Shown piece by piece: positions 1 through 8,956 of a stretch of DNA of 48,278 nucleotides (positions are counted from its first letter, which is position 1; each line of letters starts with the position of its first letter). This DNA comes from Candidatus Zhuqueibacterota bacterium (GTDB lineage: Bacteria > Zhuqueibacterota > Zhuqueibacteria > Thermofontimicrobiales > Thiofontviventaceae). Position numbers and translations under genes: made by a program. The stretch spans positions 1-48,278 of the forward strand of contig JAFGOE010000105.1 of the NCBI GenBank assembly GCA_016926625.1, given 5' to 3'. The notes beneath the pieces were generated by a model that saw only the letters and a program-made list of their open reading frames with translations, searched no databases and had not been told where the DNA came from.

Positions 1-675
1 ACCGGTGAACTGTGTATGTTCGGCAAAGGACATGGCCTTGATAAATACACCTGCGGCAGCGGTTGGCATGGCGGAGAAGGTGACGAAGTATCATCGGTTG
101 CATGGACGGATGGCCCCGTGTGGCTGGTCGGAAAGACGTCGATGCAAGGAGCAGAAAGCACCGATTACGATACCACCTATATGTGGATTAATCCCGATCC
201 ATACGCAGGGGAACCCGCGATATCCATGGCGGATGCAGTAGCTCTGACGACCATGAAAAGCGGCTTCAATACGATCCGCATCGAGTTCGGTGGTAGTGTA
301 GGCGACGGACTCGAGGCCAGTTTCGATGAGTTGAGACTCGGTACCTCGTGGAGCGATGTCTCATCAGAACTGGAAGAGTATGTAGCTGTCCTGGTCGATG
401 AGATCGTGCCGACGCGATATGAGTTATCCCAGAACTATCCGAATCCGTTCAACCCGACGACGAACATCAATTATTCGCTGAAGCAGAATGGTAAGGTTCA
501 TCTGGCAGTGTATGATGTACTTGGTCGCGAGGTAGCCGTTTTGGTGAATGAAGCACAATATGCCGGCAGCCACTCGGTCATTTTCTCGGGAAAAGATCTG
601 AGCAGCGGTGTCTATTTCTACAAATTACAGGCTGCCGACGAAGTGTTCATAAAGAAGATGGTTCTGATCAAGTAG
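1..675 (+). CDS. T9SS-secreted protein, C-terminal fragment
   Basis: The reading frame is open from the first base to TAG at 673-675, so this is the 3' part of a gene that begins upstream. The visible 224 codons hold a Gly/Trp-rich stretch ending in a segment like the last strand of a LamG/concanavalin-like jelly roll (FDELRLGTSWSDV). About 85 residues of type A T9SS C-terminal sorting domain follow: NYPNPFNPTT near codon 145, then the conserved YDVLGREVAVL and SGVYFYKL blocks and a basic end. In known T9SS systems this tail targets a protein across the outer membrane and is removed on attachment at the surface. The catalytic or binding function lies outside the window. The ATG at codon 6 is not a credible start because it would cut into the folded domain. 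Confidence 0.85.
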   Translation, partial: TGELCMFGKGHGLDKYTCGSGWHGGEGDEVSSVAWTDGPVWLVGKTSMQGAESTDYDTTYMWINPDPYAGEPAISMADAVALTTMKSGFNTIRIEFGGSVGDGLEASFDELRLGTSWSDVSSELEEYVAVLVDEIVPTRYELSQNYPNPFNPTTNINYSLKQNGKVHLAVYDVLGREVAVLVNEAQYAGSHSVIFSGKDLSSGVYFYKLQAADEVFIKKMVLIK

Positions 676-695
676 GCGTAGATATTATATGTCGG

Positions 696-812
696 TTTAT
701 CAACTATCTACGGCAACGGGTTACCTTAGCGGAGAAATCTCTTCAATGACGTATTTGCGAAGCCATCTAAGAGAAAATACCCAGCGAAGTAATATACGCG
801 ATAGTTGATAAA
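696..812. repeat. 13-bp inverted repeat after the T9SS gene
   Basis: TTTATCAACTATC at 696-708 is exactly complementary to GATAGTTGATAAA at 800-812, separated by 91 nt. It lies just downstream of the first gene's stop codon and just before a separate GC-rich hairpin. The function is unknown; it could be the terminal repeat of a small degenerate element or a structured 3' UTR. Confidence 0.5.
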
Positions 813-818
813 CACATG

Positions 819-859
819 GATCTCCGGGGGGAGGGGTGCTCGCTTACCCTCCGGAGATC
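819..859 (+). terminator. GC-rich hairpin, probable terminator of the first gene
   Basis: GATCTCCGG (819-827) pairs with CCGGAGATC (851-859), and the stem extends inward through G-rich and C-rich segments with a small bulge. No strong T-run follows, so termination is inferred from position between two convergent genes and from stem strength. Bases 860-1105 hold no gene or repeat that I can recognise. Confidence 0.5.
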
Positions 860-1105
860 TTCTGAGGTCTTAACATGTTTGATTGATTATTGTCAGATCA
901 ACATCACGTTTACACTGTGATTAAATAGGCAATGGTTTATTCTATCGATTAACTGTTATGTTGTTCTTTGTCATTAATGTGCTTTTATGGGAAGTCAATT
1001 TTGATGTCTCTTTACATGACAGAGTAATGGATCAGCATGAATTGGTCATTATACGAACGAATTCCTGATCGGAATCAAGCGTTACGATGCGGCATGCTGT
1101 TTACT

Positions 1106-3121
1106 TTATCGGTCATTTTCATGCAGACGCACTCTGGCGAGAAGTTCCTGTGCCGATCTGTATGACGGATAACGCTCGATGGTCTGTTCCAGAATTCGCA
1201 CCGCGGCTTTCGGTTCTCCTTGAACAAGATACGCCAGAGCAAGCATATAGGCATTTTCTGGCGCTGTTGCTGGATCTTCAGGATATCTGGCCAATTCCCT
1301 ATAACAGCGGATAGCGTGCTCGGCTTTGCCCTGTCGCAAGTAGATATCTCCTAACGCACGATAAGCTACAGGGTCTTTCCTGTGTTGTAATAATTTCGCG
1401 AGTGTGTTTTCTGCCCGGGCGAATTCCCGCTGATCGAAATAAAGCTGAGTGAGTCTGAGATTGGCGGCGAGATGATGGGGGAGCTGATTAACGATGGTCT
1501 CATATTCTCTGATGGCCTTAGTAGAATCTTTTCGGTTCAAGTAAAAGTCGGCGGAAAGTTCATGTGCGGTAATCCAACCGATCTGACCACGTACTGCTTG
1601 TTCGGCAATGAAGCGCAATGAATCCGTCTTATCGATAGGGGAGATGCTTTCCGGTTGCTCTTTGAATGGCCACCCGGAGGTAAGCAATTTAATCTTTCGT
1701 TCAGCCATCAGCTCATCCACCAGGGTCAGGTGACGCTGCTTCCAGAGCAGATCATCGTCGATACCTCGTCCGTTTCGATCGCCAGTCGCAGCCAATAAAC
1801 CGAGCTCACCCATGATGGTCGAATATTCTCTGGCAATGATGAAATTACCCCATGCATTCGGATGAAGATGTTCAAGAATGAGATTCTTACCAACGATTGA
1901 ATCCGGCGAAAGACGTGTGAACACCGCCTCGATATCGGCCACCAGGCATCCTGGATGGGCTCCCATAGAACGAATCAGGTCATTGAATCGGCTATCTGTT
2001 CTGAATCGCAACTCATCGTAGTCTCGTGCCAGAATGTATTCAATACGTGCGTCACTGACATCGCCAGTTTCTTCTAGGCATTGTGCCAGTCGGTAATGTG
2101 TATCAGCGTGTGTTGAATCGATAGCGATTGCGGAATGAAACATGACGATAGCGGAGTCAAGCATTCCTTGTCGTTGAAGATCTTTCCCCTGTTCGTATAA
2201 CCGATTGAATTGGTCGCGTTGCTGCGGTGATAGTTCGCTGCTGTTGTTGGAAATAAAGGGACGTTGATCCCGTAAGTTCGATACCTGAGTGCTCAGGATA
2301 AGTGGAACCTCGTGATGGCGACAGAGATTCGCAAGATCGTTCAGGTTGTTCTTAAATATGTTTAATGCCTTTTGATAGTCAATGCTGTTCGCAGGAACAT
2401 TTTTACCAACGGCAACCTGTTCCATCATAGTTGTCCTGTTCGCATAATCGACTGGATCATCTCCGAATAGCGTCAGTATTCGGTTTACGATGTCCCGGGC
2501 GAGTTGAAACGTTCGCAGGTGAACCAGCTTCAGATAGGCAATCGTCATCCATCGCGTCGGAGTTATTCGTGCATTCGAGGCAATCCCGAGTGCACCGTAA
2601 AATTCGTTATGACCGTCGTATACGATTAACAGGTCAGGCTCAAGGGCAAACAGGTCTTTGCTGATGTCGAGCACAGTGTAGCTGTTGGTCGCTGTGATTC
2701 CCAGATTAATGATCTCGATCGAACGATCGGGAAATTGCGCATGCAAACGCTCACGCAGGAAAGATGGAAATGCGCCGTTATACCAGTAAGGATAACCCAC
2801 CGTCGTCGATCCGCCGAGACAGAAGATTCTGAATGTCCCTTCAGGTTTGATCACGGTGAAATATTCTGGCGAGGGATCTGGCAGGAAATCGATCCTGTTG
2901 AAGTAGCGGCCTTTTACGGATGGATTCAGTGTATAGTAAGTTGTACCGTCAATGGTCTCTTTCTTAAAGACGGATAGATCAGAACCATAATCGAATAGTC
3001 TTAACGACACTTCGAGCACTAGAAAGAAGAAAATAGGGATGGCGAACGTAACTATCGTAAAGATAACTTTCCGTTGCGCTGACATAGCAGGTAATTGTTG
3101 TCGCTTATCCTTTTTCGTCAC
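1106..3121 (-). CDS. Membrane-anchored SGNH/GDSL-type hydrolase with TPR repeats
   Basis: 672 aa from a GTG at 3121, chosen because GGAG sits 7 nt upstream and the product then begins with a short basic stretch and one membrane anchor (residues ~18-35). An upstream in-frame extension to 3364 has no SD and unconvincing sequence. The SGNH fold is shown by block I LGGSTT (nucleophile Ser about residue 105), a block like VYDGHNEFYGA, and a late EHLHPN block with the catalytic His. That block has Glu where Asp is usual in DxxH. TPR-like helices lie between these blocks (NRLYEQGKDLQRQG onward) and fill the C-terminal ~170 residues. The domain probably faces the periplasm and could act on an acyl or acetyl ester; the substrate is unknown. 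It is the only minus-strand gene and is not obviously part of the sugar loci. Confidence 0.8.
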   Translation of the reverse strand: MTKKDKRQQLPAMSAQRKVIFTIVTFAIPIFFFLVLEVSLRLFDYGSDLSVFKKETIDGTTYYTLNPSVKGRYFNRIDFLPDPSPEYFTVIKPEGTFRIFCLGGSTTVGYPYWYNGAFPSFLRERLHAQFPDRSIEIINLGITATNSYTVLDISKDLFALEPDLLIVYDGHNEFYGALGIASNARITPTRWMTIAYLKLVHLRTFQLARDIVNRILTLFGDDPVDYANRTTMMEQVAVGKNVPANSIDYQKALNIFKNNLNDLANLCRHHEVPLILSTQVSNLRDQRPFISNNSSELSPQQRDQFNRLYEQGKDLQRQGMLDSAIVMFHSAIAIDSTHADTHYRLAQCLEETGDVSDARIEYILARDYDELRFRTDSRFNDLIRSMGAHPGCLVADIEAVFTRLSPDSIVGKNLILEHLHPNAWGNFIIAREYSTIMGELGLLAATGDRNGRGIDDDLLWKQRHLTLVDELMAERKIKLLTSGWPFKEQPESISPIDKTDSLRFIAEQAVRGQIGWITAHELSADFYLNRKDSTKAIREYETIVNQLPHHLAANLRLTQLYFDQREFARAENTLAKLLQHRKDPVAYRALGDIYLRQGKAEHAIRCYRELARYPEDPATAPENAYMLALAYLVQGEPKAAVRILEQTIERYPSYRSAQELLARVRLHENDR

Positions 3122-3128
3122 GTTCTGT

Positions 3129-3132
3129 CTCC
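3129..3132 (-). promoter_or_regulatory. Ribosome binding site deciding the GTG start of the SGNH gene
   Basis: On the minus strand GGAG precedes the GTG start at 3121 with 7 nt spacing. The alternative ATG at 3085 has no comparable motif upstream. Confidence 0.55.
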
Positions 3133-3410
3133 GAGTTATGCTGTAACGACCAGTCAGTAAAGTTGAACATGATCTCCGGTTCATCTCCGACGAATCAGAG
3201 ATGATGTTTGATCGAATTACTTTTGATGGAATGATATTGAGTACACTTGATGATTTGAAGTCATTGCCAATTATTTCGATAAAGGATTTGAAATCATCCC
3301 TATTCTCAATCTCAATCAATGCGACACTAAACAAAAAAATACTATAGTATCCTAAAAAAAGCAAGTGAAAAATGGAATCAAAGTGGCTAATTTTGTTTGG
3401 AAGGGAAGGG

Positions 3411-3448
3411 CTTCGTGTCCTTCGTGTCTTCTTCGTGTACTTCGCGGT
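3411..3448. repeat. Solo right arm of the CTTCGTG hairpin element
   Basis: Four consecutive CTTCGTG-like units (CTTCGTGTC, CTTCGTGTCTT, CTTCGTGTA, CTTCGCGGTGA) follow a G-rich lead (GGAAGGGAAGGG). That is the layout of the right arm in the complete elements downstream. No matching ACGAAG arm is found between 3122 and 3400, so this is a half copy. It lies in the divergent promoter region between the SGNH hydrolase (-) and the TonB receptor (+). Confidence 0.75.
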
Positions 3449-3542
3449 GATTCTTTTTTCTTCTTATGCTAATTTCGGTATTATGTAGACAATTCATTCA
3501 AAATCAGTCCTAATATTTAACTATATCAAGGAGGAATAGAAT

Positions 3543-6500
3543 ATGAAACAACTGAAGAGGGTGATAGCACCGATTCTGTTGTTCTCTATTGCATTGGCTT
3601 CCCCGCTTTGGTCAGGAACCACGGGAAAGATTGCCGGTGTTGTGACCGATAAGGCAACGGGCGAACCCATACCCGGCGCCAATGTATATGTTGTAGGAAC
3701 CGAACTGGGTGCTGCAACGGATTTGTATGGACGTTACACGATATTGCGCGTTTCACCCGGAGAGTACGATATTGAGGTCTCCGTTATCGGATACGCGAAG
3801 ACGATGGTCAATAATGTGCGCGTCCTCATCGACCAGACGGCACGGGTTGACTTCGATCTCCAGATGGAGGTGATCGAAGGTGAAGTCGTCACCGTTATCG
3901 CCGAACGTAATATCATCAAGCCGGATGTGGCCACCAGTGTCGTCGCGATCTCAAAGGATGAAGTCGACGAGCTGCCCATCAACAATGTGGTGAGTGCTCT
4001 CGGCTTGCAGGCTGGTGTACGCGGCGGCTGGGGTAGTTTCCCCGACGGTGCTGCCCAGCCATCGTTTGTCTCCAATTATTCACGCGGTAAAGTCAGCGTT
4101 CAGGGTGGTCTCAATATCCGTGGTGGTGATGGTGATAATATTTTAGTGGAGATGGATGGTGTGACCTTAAGAGATCCGCGAAACAGCGAACCGATCACCC
4201 GAGTGCCCCTGAGTTCAGTGCAGGAGATATCTATCGAACGTGGCGGTTTCAACGCTGAATACGGACAGGTGCGATCGGGTATCGTGAATATCGTGACCAA
4301 GGAAGGTGGTAAACAGAATTACTCCGGATCGATTCAGGTTCGCTACAATCCTCCGGCTCCAAAATACTGGAATGGATCCGGTATACTCGATGTGCACGAT
4401 CCGTATTCGTTCGTCCTGCGACCGTTCTTCGATCCTGATGTCTGTTGGACAGGCACATCGAATGGCAACTGGGATGAATATACTCAGCGGCAGTATCCGT
4501 CCTTTATGGGATGGAATGAGGTTTCCAGAATATTGAATACCGACAATGATCCCACGAACGATCTGACTCCTCTGGGTGCGCAGAGAGTTTTTCAATATGA
4601 AACACGGAAGAAACAACCTGACGACGAGGCGGATTACGATATCGACGCCGGATTTGGCGGACCGGTCCCGTTTATCAGCAAACACCTCGGAAATTTGCGG
4701 TTCTATACTTCGGTTCGCAGCACCCGAGAAATGTTATTATTTCCGCTTGTCAGGCCGGATTACAGAGATTACGACTGGAACTTCCGTCTGAACTCGGATA
4801 TCACACCTTCTATGAAGCTTCGTTTCACCGGTCTGTTAGGTAAACAATACACGATGCGACATAACTGGGATGACACCGGAATTTACTTCTACCCTCGTTC
4901 AGCCGGAGATATCGCCAGCGTCGCCAGTTCCATCTATAGTCCCTCCGATTTAGTCATGTTATTTTCGGATTACAACTTTTGTAAAGCCGATATAGGACAC
5001 CAATCATTAGCAGCTAAGTTGACGCACACACTAAGCCCTGAAACATTCTATGAAATTACGCTTGAGCATTTTCGGCGCGATTACGATGTGCGTCCGAGTG
5101 CGTTGAGAGATACATCTGACGTACGTGAAATTATACCCGGTTTTTATGAGGATTCTAATCCGTTCGGTTATTGGCCGATAGAAGACGCTTCCTCCGGGGT
5201 TATCATCATCGGTGGACAACACGTATCAAGAGCACGCGATTTTACGGTGGTCGGTACCACCACCTTGAAGGCCGATTTCACGAGCCAGATCAATTTCCAT
5301 AATTTGGTCAAAGGCGGAGTCGAATTCGTCTACAACGATCTCGATTTTAATTACGGAAACATCCAGTCAGGCGGACAGGCCTCGGAGAAATACGCTAATC
5401 GTGTCCAAATGCGCGTGTTTCCGATTCGCGGAGCGTCTTACATCCAGGATAAACTTGAATTTAAAGAATTTACGGCTAACCTTGGCTTACGTCTGGATTA
5501 CAGTAATTCGAATCTCGACTGGTGGGATGTAGAGCCATTTGATCGGACTTTCTTCTCATCCAGATATAATAGCTCCCTTGTGTTCACGAAGGAGGAAGCC
5601 AAACCACAGTGGCAGTTGAGTCCGCGACTGGGTATCGCGCATCCCATTACGGAAAATTCCAAGCTCTTTTTTAACTACGGCCACTTCAAACAGGTGCCAC
5701 AATATGAAAGTTTATTCCGTACCTCAAGAAATGACGTCGGTGCCATGATAAGCTTTGGTAATCCGAATTTATCTCTCGCGAAAACCATATCCTACGAGTT
5801 AGGATTTGACTACATCATGTTTCAGGACATGATGCTGCAGTTGGCAGCTTTCTACAATGATATCACCGATCAGCAGGATTTCACACGCTATTATTCCATG
5901 GCACATGGATTTTCATATACCTATTCCACCTCGAATAATTATCAGGATATACGCGGATTTGAGCTGACACTGCGTAAATCCGCGGGAAGGTGGTGGAATG
6001 GTTTCGTTAATTATACGTATCAGGTCAGTACCACCGGACACTTCGGCAGCTCACGACGCTTCGACGATGTGACGGAACAGAAGAAATGGGACGAAGCAAC
6101 GGTCAACCTGTATCAGGATCGCCCCATTCCACAACCGTATGCCAGATTTAACCTCAATTTCTTCACACCGGAAGATTGGGGCCCCATTGTCTTCAATCAT
6201 CATGTTTTGGGTGATCTGGGATTAAATACGGTGTTCGATTGGCAGGATGGTTACTGGACGACGTGGAATCCGGGAGATTTACCTTACGTTGCCTATAACG
6301 TGCAGGCTAAAGATTACTTGAATACCTATCTGCGATTAGATAAGATGGTCCAGGTCGGGAAATTCAGAATCCAACTCTTCGTGGATGTGAATAATGTGTT
6401 TAATACGAAACGTCTCTGGAACACCGGAGATTATGATTATATGGCTTCGCTCCATCTCCCCGAGAGCAATGTTTACAGTAATATTCCGGGAGATGATAGA

Positions 6501-6782
6501 GTCGGAGATTTCAGAGAACCGGACGTCCAGTTTCAGCCCATGGAGCATGTGTCACAGCTGGATCCCAGAGGAGGCAACGAGCGAGCCTGGTATTATGAAG
6601 ACGCGAGTAAGAGTTACTACCAATGGTTAGATGAGCAATGGGTGGAAGTCGAGAAACAGGCACTCGATAAAGCGTTGGATGACAAGGCTTACATCGACAT
6701 GCCGAATGCGTCCACGTATTGGTTTTTAGATCCCAGGAAAATTTATTTCGGACTGCGGATCTCGTTTGATTTAGGTAACTAA
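3543..6782 (+). CDS. TonB-dependent outer-membrane receptor with carboxypeptidase-regulatory-like N-terminus
   Basis: 1079 aa, with AAGGAGG at 3528-3534, 8 nt before the ATG. Order of domains: signal peptide (~1-24); a CarboxypepD_reg-like beta-sandwich (~28-110, GKIAGVVTDKATGEPIPGA); a plug domain (~125-240, with ADELPIN-like and GGFNAEYGQVRSGIVNIVTK blocks); then a long 22-strand-type barrel ending GLRISFDLGN. Receptors of this layout import large ligands such as oligosaccharides, powered by TonB-ExbBD. It is not paired with a SusD. Instead it starts a four-gene run with 11-23 nt spacers that includes a T9SS-tail protein and a PorV/PorQ-like protein. The substrate is inferred from the neighbouring glycosidases only. 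Confidence 0.88.
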   Translation: MKQLKRVIAPILLFSIALASPLWSGTTGKIAGVVTDKATGEPIPGANVYVVGTELGAATDLYGRYTILRVSPGEYDIEVSVIGYAKTMVNNVRVLIDQTARVDFDLQMEVIEGEVVTVIAERNIIKPDVATSVVAISKDEVDELPINNVVSALGLQAGVRGGWGSFPDGAAQPSFVSNYSRGKVSVQGGLNIRGGDGDNILVEMDGVTLRDPRNSEPITRVPLSSVQEISIERGGFNAEYGQVRSGIVNIVTKEGGKQNYSGSIQVRYNPPAPKYWNGSGILDVHDPYSFVLRPFFDPDVCWTGTSNGNWDEYTQRQYPSFMGWNEVSRILNTDNDPTNDLTPLGAQRVFQYETRKKQPDDEADYDIDAGFGGPVPFISKHLGNLRFYTSVRSTREMLLFPLVRPDYRDYDWNFRLNSDITPSMKLRFTGLLGKQYTMRHNWDDTGIYFYPRSAGDIASVASSIYSPSDLVMLFSDYNFCKADIGHQSLAAKLTHTLSPETFYEITLEHFRRDYDVRPSALRDTSDVREIIPGFYEDSNPFGYWPIEDASSGVIIIGGQHVSRARDFTVVGTTTLKADFTSQINFHNLVKGGVEFVYNDLDFNYGNIQSGGQASEKYANRVQMRVFPIRGASYIQDKLEFKEFTANLGLRLDYSNSNLDWWDVEPFDRTFFSSRYNSSLVFTKEEAKPQWQLSPRLGIAHPITENSKLFFNYGHFKQVPQYESLFRTSRNDVGAMISFGNPNLSLAKTISYELGFDYIMFQDMMLQLAAFYNDITDQQDFTRYYSMAHGFSYTYSTSNNYQDIRGFELTLRKSAGRWWNGFVNYTYQVSTTGHFGSSRRFDDVTEQKKWDEATVNLYQDRPIPQPYARFNLNFFTPEDWGPIVFNHHVLGDLGLNTVFDWQDGYWTTWNPGDLPYVAYNVQAKDYLNTYLRLDKMVQVGKFRIQLFVDVNNVFNTKRLWNTGDYDYMASLHLPESNVYSNIPGDDRVGDFREPDVQFQPMEHVSQLDPRGGNERAWYYEDASKSYYQWLDEQWVEVEKQALDKALDDKAYIDMPNASTYWFLDPRKIYFGLRISFDLGN

Positions 6783-6803
6783 TACATATTAATAGAGGTG
6801 ATT

Positions 6804-8945
6804 ATGAAAAAACGAATTATAATGAATGATAAAAACCTGTTACTGGTGTTCCTGATCTGTTTTTTAAGCATAAGCCTTATCTCTGGCAGCCATGCGCAGG
6901 ACATCAGATGGCTGCGCGTCGGTGAGCTTCAATCACCTTATAATGAAGTGGGCGCCGAATATGAGGTCGAGTTTTCGAATAACACCAGTAATTATTTCTC
7001 CTGGCCAGCTCAATACAGCATCGATCAAACCGTGACCCGTATGAAGTGTGTGTGGATTGGCTGCACCGATTTCGATGATCCGGTAGAGAAGAAAGTCAAA
7101 GGAGTAAAGATTATCGGATCTGGTCCAAAATCTACCGCCATGCCCGATCAGGTTTTCCCTCAGGAGATCAAGTTGATCGGTAAATTTGCCCATCCGGCCG
7201 TCACCGTAGATGATGTCCGCGCTACGGTTCTTGATCAGTATGATATTCTGGATGAGATCGATCCTGACCTTCCGTGTGATCGTATGGTGTACGTCCGATA
7301 CAATACATCGATCGGAATCACAGTGACCAAGAAGATCATGGCATTTGCCCAGCCAGAACATGGGAATTACCACATTAATGAATGGGTCTTTAAGAATACG
7401 GGCATCGTGGACGCCCAAGGTAATGAATACCCGCAAACCCTTTCTAATGTATGGTTCTATTTCTTTTACCGCTACGCGTTTGGCGGATTAACAGCAGCCG
7501 GATCGTTCAGTGATGTCTGGGGAGGTTTCAATTCTCTCTGGGGAGAAAGCACGCTCAACCATGGGTTCGGACAGAATCCAAACGCTTCTGCTTTCACCGA
7601 TCAGAACTCCCCATTATACCAAATGCGCGGATTTTATTCCTATTATGGTCCTTACGACAAGAGTCCTCGACCGCCATACGATGCGGACTGGGGATGTCCC
7701 AAGTTGGATGATCCCGGCGCCGGTACGCTCGGATCAGCTAAATTTGCCGGTTGTGTAACGCTGCATGCGGACAAGGGTCCAGGCAACGAGGCTGACGATG
7801 CCACACAGCCCCATACAACCTGGCATCTCAGTCCTGATATTACCATCATGTCGAATACAAGTCCCAGCCAGTACGACGAAATCTTTATGAACGATCGATG
7901 GGCAGCGATGACCGAAGGACACCCACCACAGCAGCATGATGAAATGGTAGGCGATAATTATCCCAATAATTATAAGGATTCACGAAGAAACGCTGGCGGC
8001 GGAGTAGGAATGGGACAGGGATTCGGTCCTTATACCATCGCAGCCGGTGAAAGCATTCGCATCGTTTTTGCCGAAGGCGTGTCCGGAATCTCCTGGGAAA
8101 AAGGTCGTGAAATTGGCTCGAATTGGCTTAAGTGGTTCAATACCGGAAGTGGACCTTCGCTCAAACTTCCGGACGGTAGTACAACAACGGATTATAATGA
8201 ATATAAACGCGCCTGGGTCGTCGATACAGGACGAGATTCAATTCTGGCAACATATCGTCTGGCGAAAGAAAACTTCGACTCTGATTACACACTTCCACAA
8301 CCTCCACCGCCTCCGGAGGAATTCTCAGTTAACGGCGGTGGGGACCGAATTCAACTGACATGGGCGAGTAACGCGACGACTCATCCTCATTTCGGTGGAT
8401 ATGTGATCTATCGATCCGAAGGAAACATACTGGATTGGCAGACGGTGTATCAAAAGATCTACGAAACCGATGACGCAAATCTTACAAGCTTCAGCGATAC
8501 GACGGCAAAGCGTGGATTCGACTACTTCTATTATATTCAAACCAAAGACGATGGTACGCAAGTGCCGGGTACCACTCTCTACAGTAGCATGTTCTGGACT
8601 GTCACCAGCATCGGTGCTCTATTGGGGCGACCCGCGGGTAGCGCGCTGGCAGAAGTTCGTGTCGTTCCTAATCCCTATGATATCCGCTCTCGGATGTTAC
8701 AATTTGGGGATCAATCACAGTATGATCGAATTGCCTTCTATGGTTTGCCACCTCTATGCAAACTCAAGATCTTCACCGAACGGGGTGACTTGATTTGGGA
8801 AAAGGATCATACCACCACCACGGGTGATGAGATCTGGGATTCGATGACTTCGTCGGGCCAGATCATCACCAGCGGTATCTACATCCTCTATGTTGAGACA
8901 CCAGAAGGGGAATCGGTTACACGTAAATTTGTGGTCATTAGATAG
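6804..8945 (+). CDS. Secreted FN3-like protein with T9SS-type C-terminal domain
   Basis: 713 aa. ATG 6804 is preferred over the in-frame GTG at 6798 because GAGG at 6795-6798 is then correctly spaced. A signal peptide ends near SGSHAQD. The central ~450 residues match no family I can name; they are rich in Trp, Tyr, Gly and Asn. A fibronectin type III-like module follows a proline-rich PPPPPEEF linker (~495-595, YVIYRSEGNI). The last ~100 residues (VRVVPNPYDIRS, then CKLKIFTERGDLIW and GIYILYVETPEG) resemble a T9SS/Por sorting domain without the full NYPNPFN motif. It starts 21 nt after the TonB receptor and may be its surface partner, filling the place of a SusD. That role is inference. Confidence 0.7.
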   Translation: MKKRIIMNDKNLLLVFLICFLSISLISGSHAQDIRWLRVGELQSPYNEVGAEYEVEFSNNTSNYFSWPAQYSIDQTVTRMKCVWIGCTDFDDPVEKKVKGVKIIGSGPKSTAMPDQVFPQEIKLIGKFAHPAVTVDDVRATVLDQYDILDEIDPDLPCDRMVYVRYNTSIGITVTKKIMAFAQPEHGNYHINEWVFKNTGIVDAQGNEYPQTLSNVWFYFFYRYAFGGLTAAGSFSDVWGGFNSLWGESTLNHGFGQNPNASAFTDQNSPLYQMRGFYSYYGPYDKSPRPPYDADWGCPKLDDPGAGTLGSAKFAGCVTLHADKGPGNEADDATQPHTTWHLSPDITIMSNTSPSQYDEIFMNDRWAAMTEGHPPQQHDEMVGDNYPNNYKDSRRNAGGGVGMGQGFGPYTIAAGESIRIVFAEGVSGISWEKGREIGSNWLKWFNTGSGPSLKLPDGSTTTDYNEYKRAWVVDTGRDSILATYRLAKENFDSDYTLPQPPPPPEEFSVNGGGDRIQLTWASNATTHPHFGGYVIYRSEGNILDWQTVYQKIYETDDANLTSFSDTTAKRGFDYFYYIQTKDDGTQVPGTTLYSSMFWTVTSIGALLGRPAGSALAEVRVVPNPYDIRSRMLQFGDQSQYDRIAFYGLPPLCKLKIFTERGDLIWEKDHTTTTGDEIWDSMTSSGQIITSGIYILYVETPEGESVTRKFVVIR

Positions 8946-8956
8946 GGAGAGAATCA

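Noticed and set aside
3122-3364. N-terminal extension of the SGNH hydrolase
   Set aside because: The frame is open, but the translation has no signal-peptide or domain character and no SD, while the GTG at 3121 has a well-spaced GGAG.
3543-8945. Classical SusC/SusD pair
   Set aside because: The second gene has no SusD-like TPR fold or SusD N-terminus; it has an FN3-like module and a T9SS-like tail instead.
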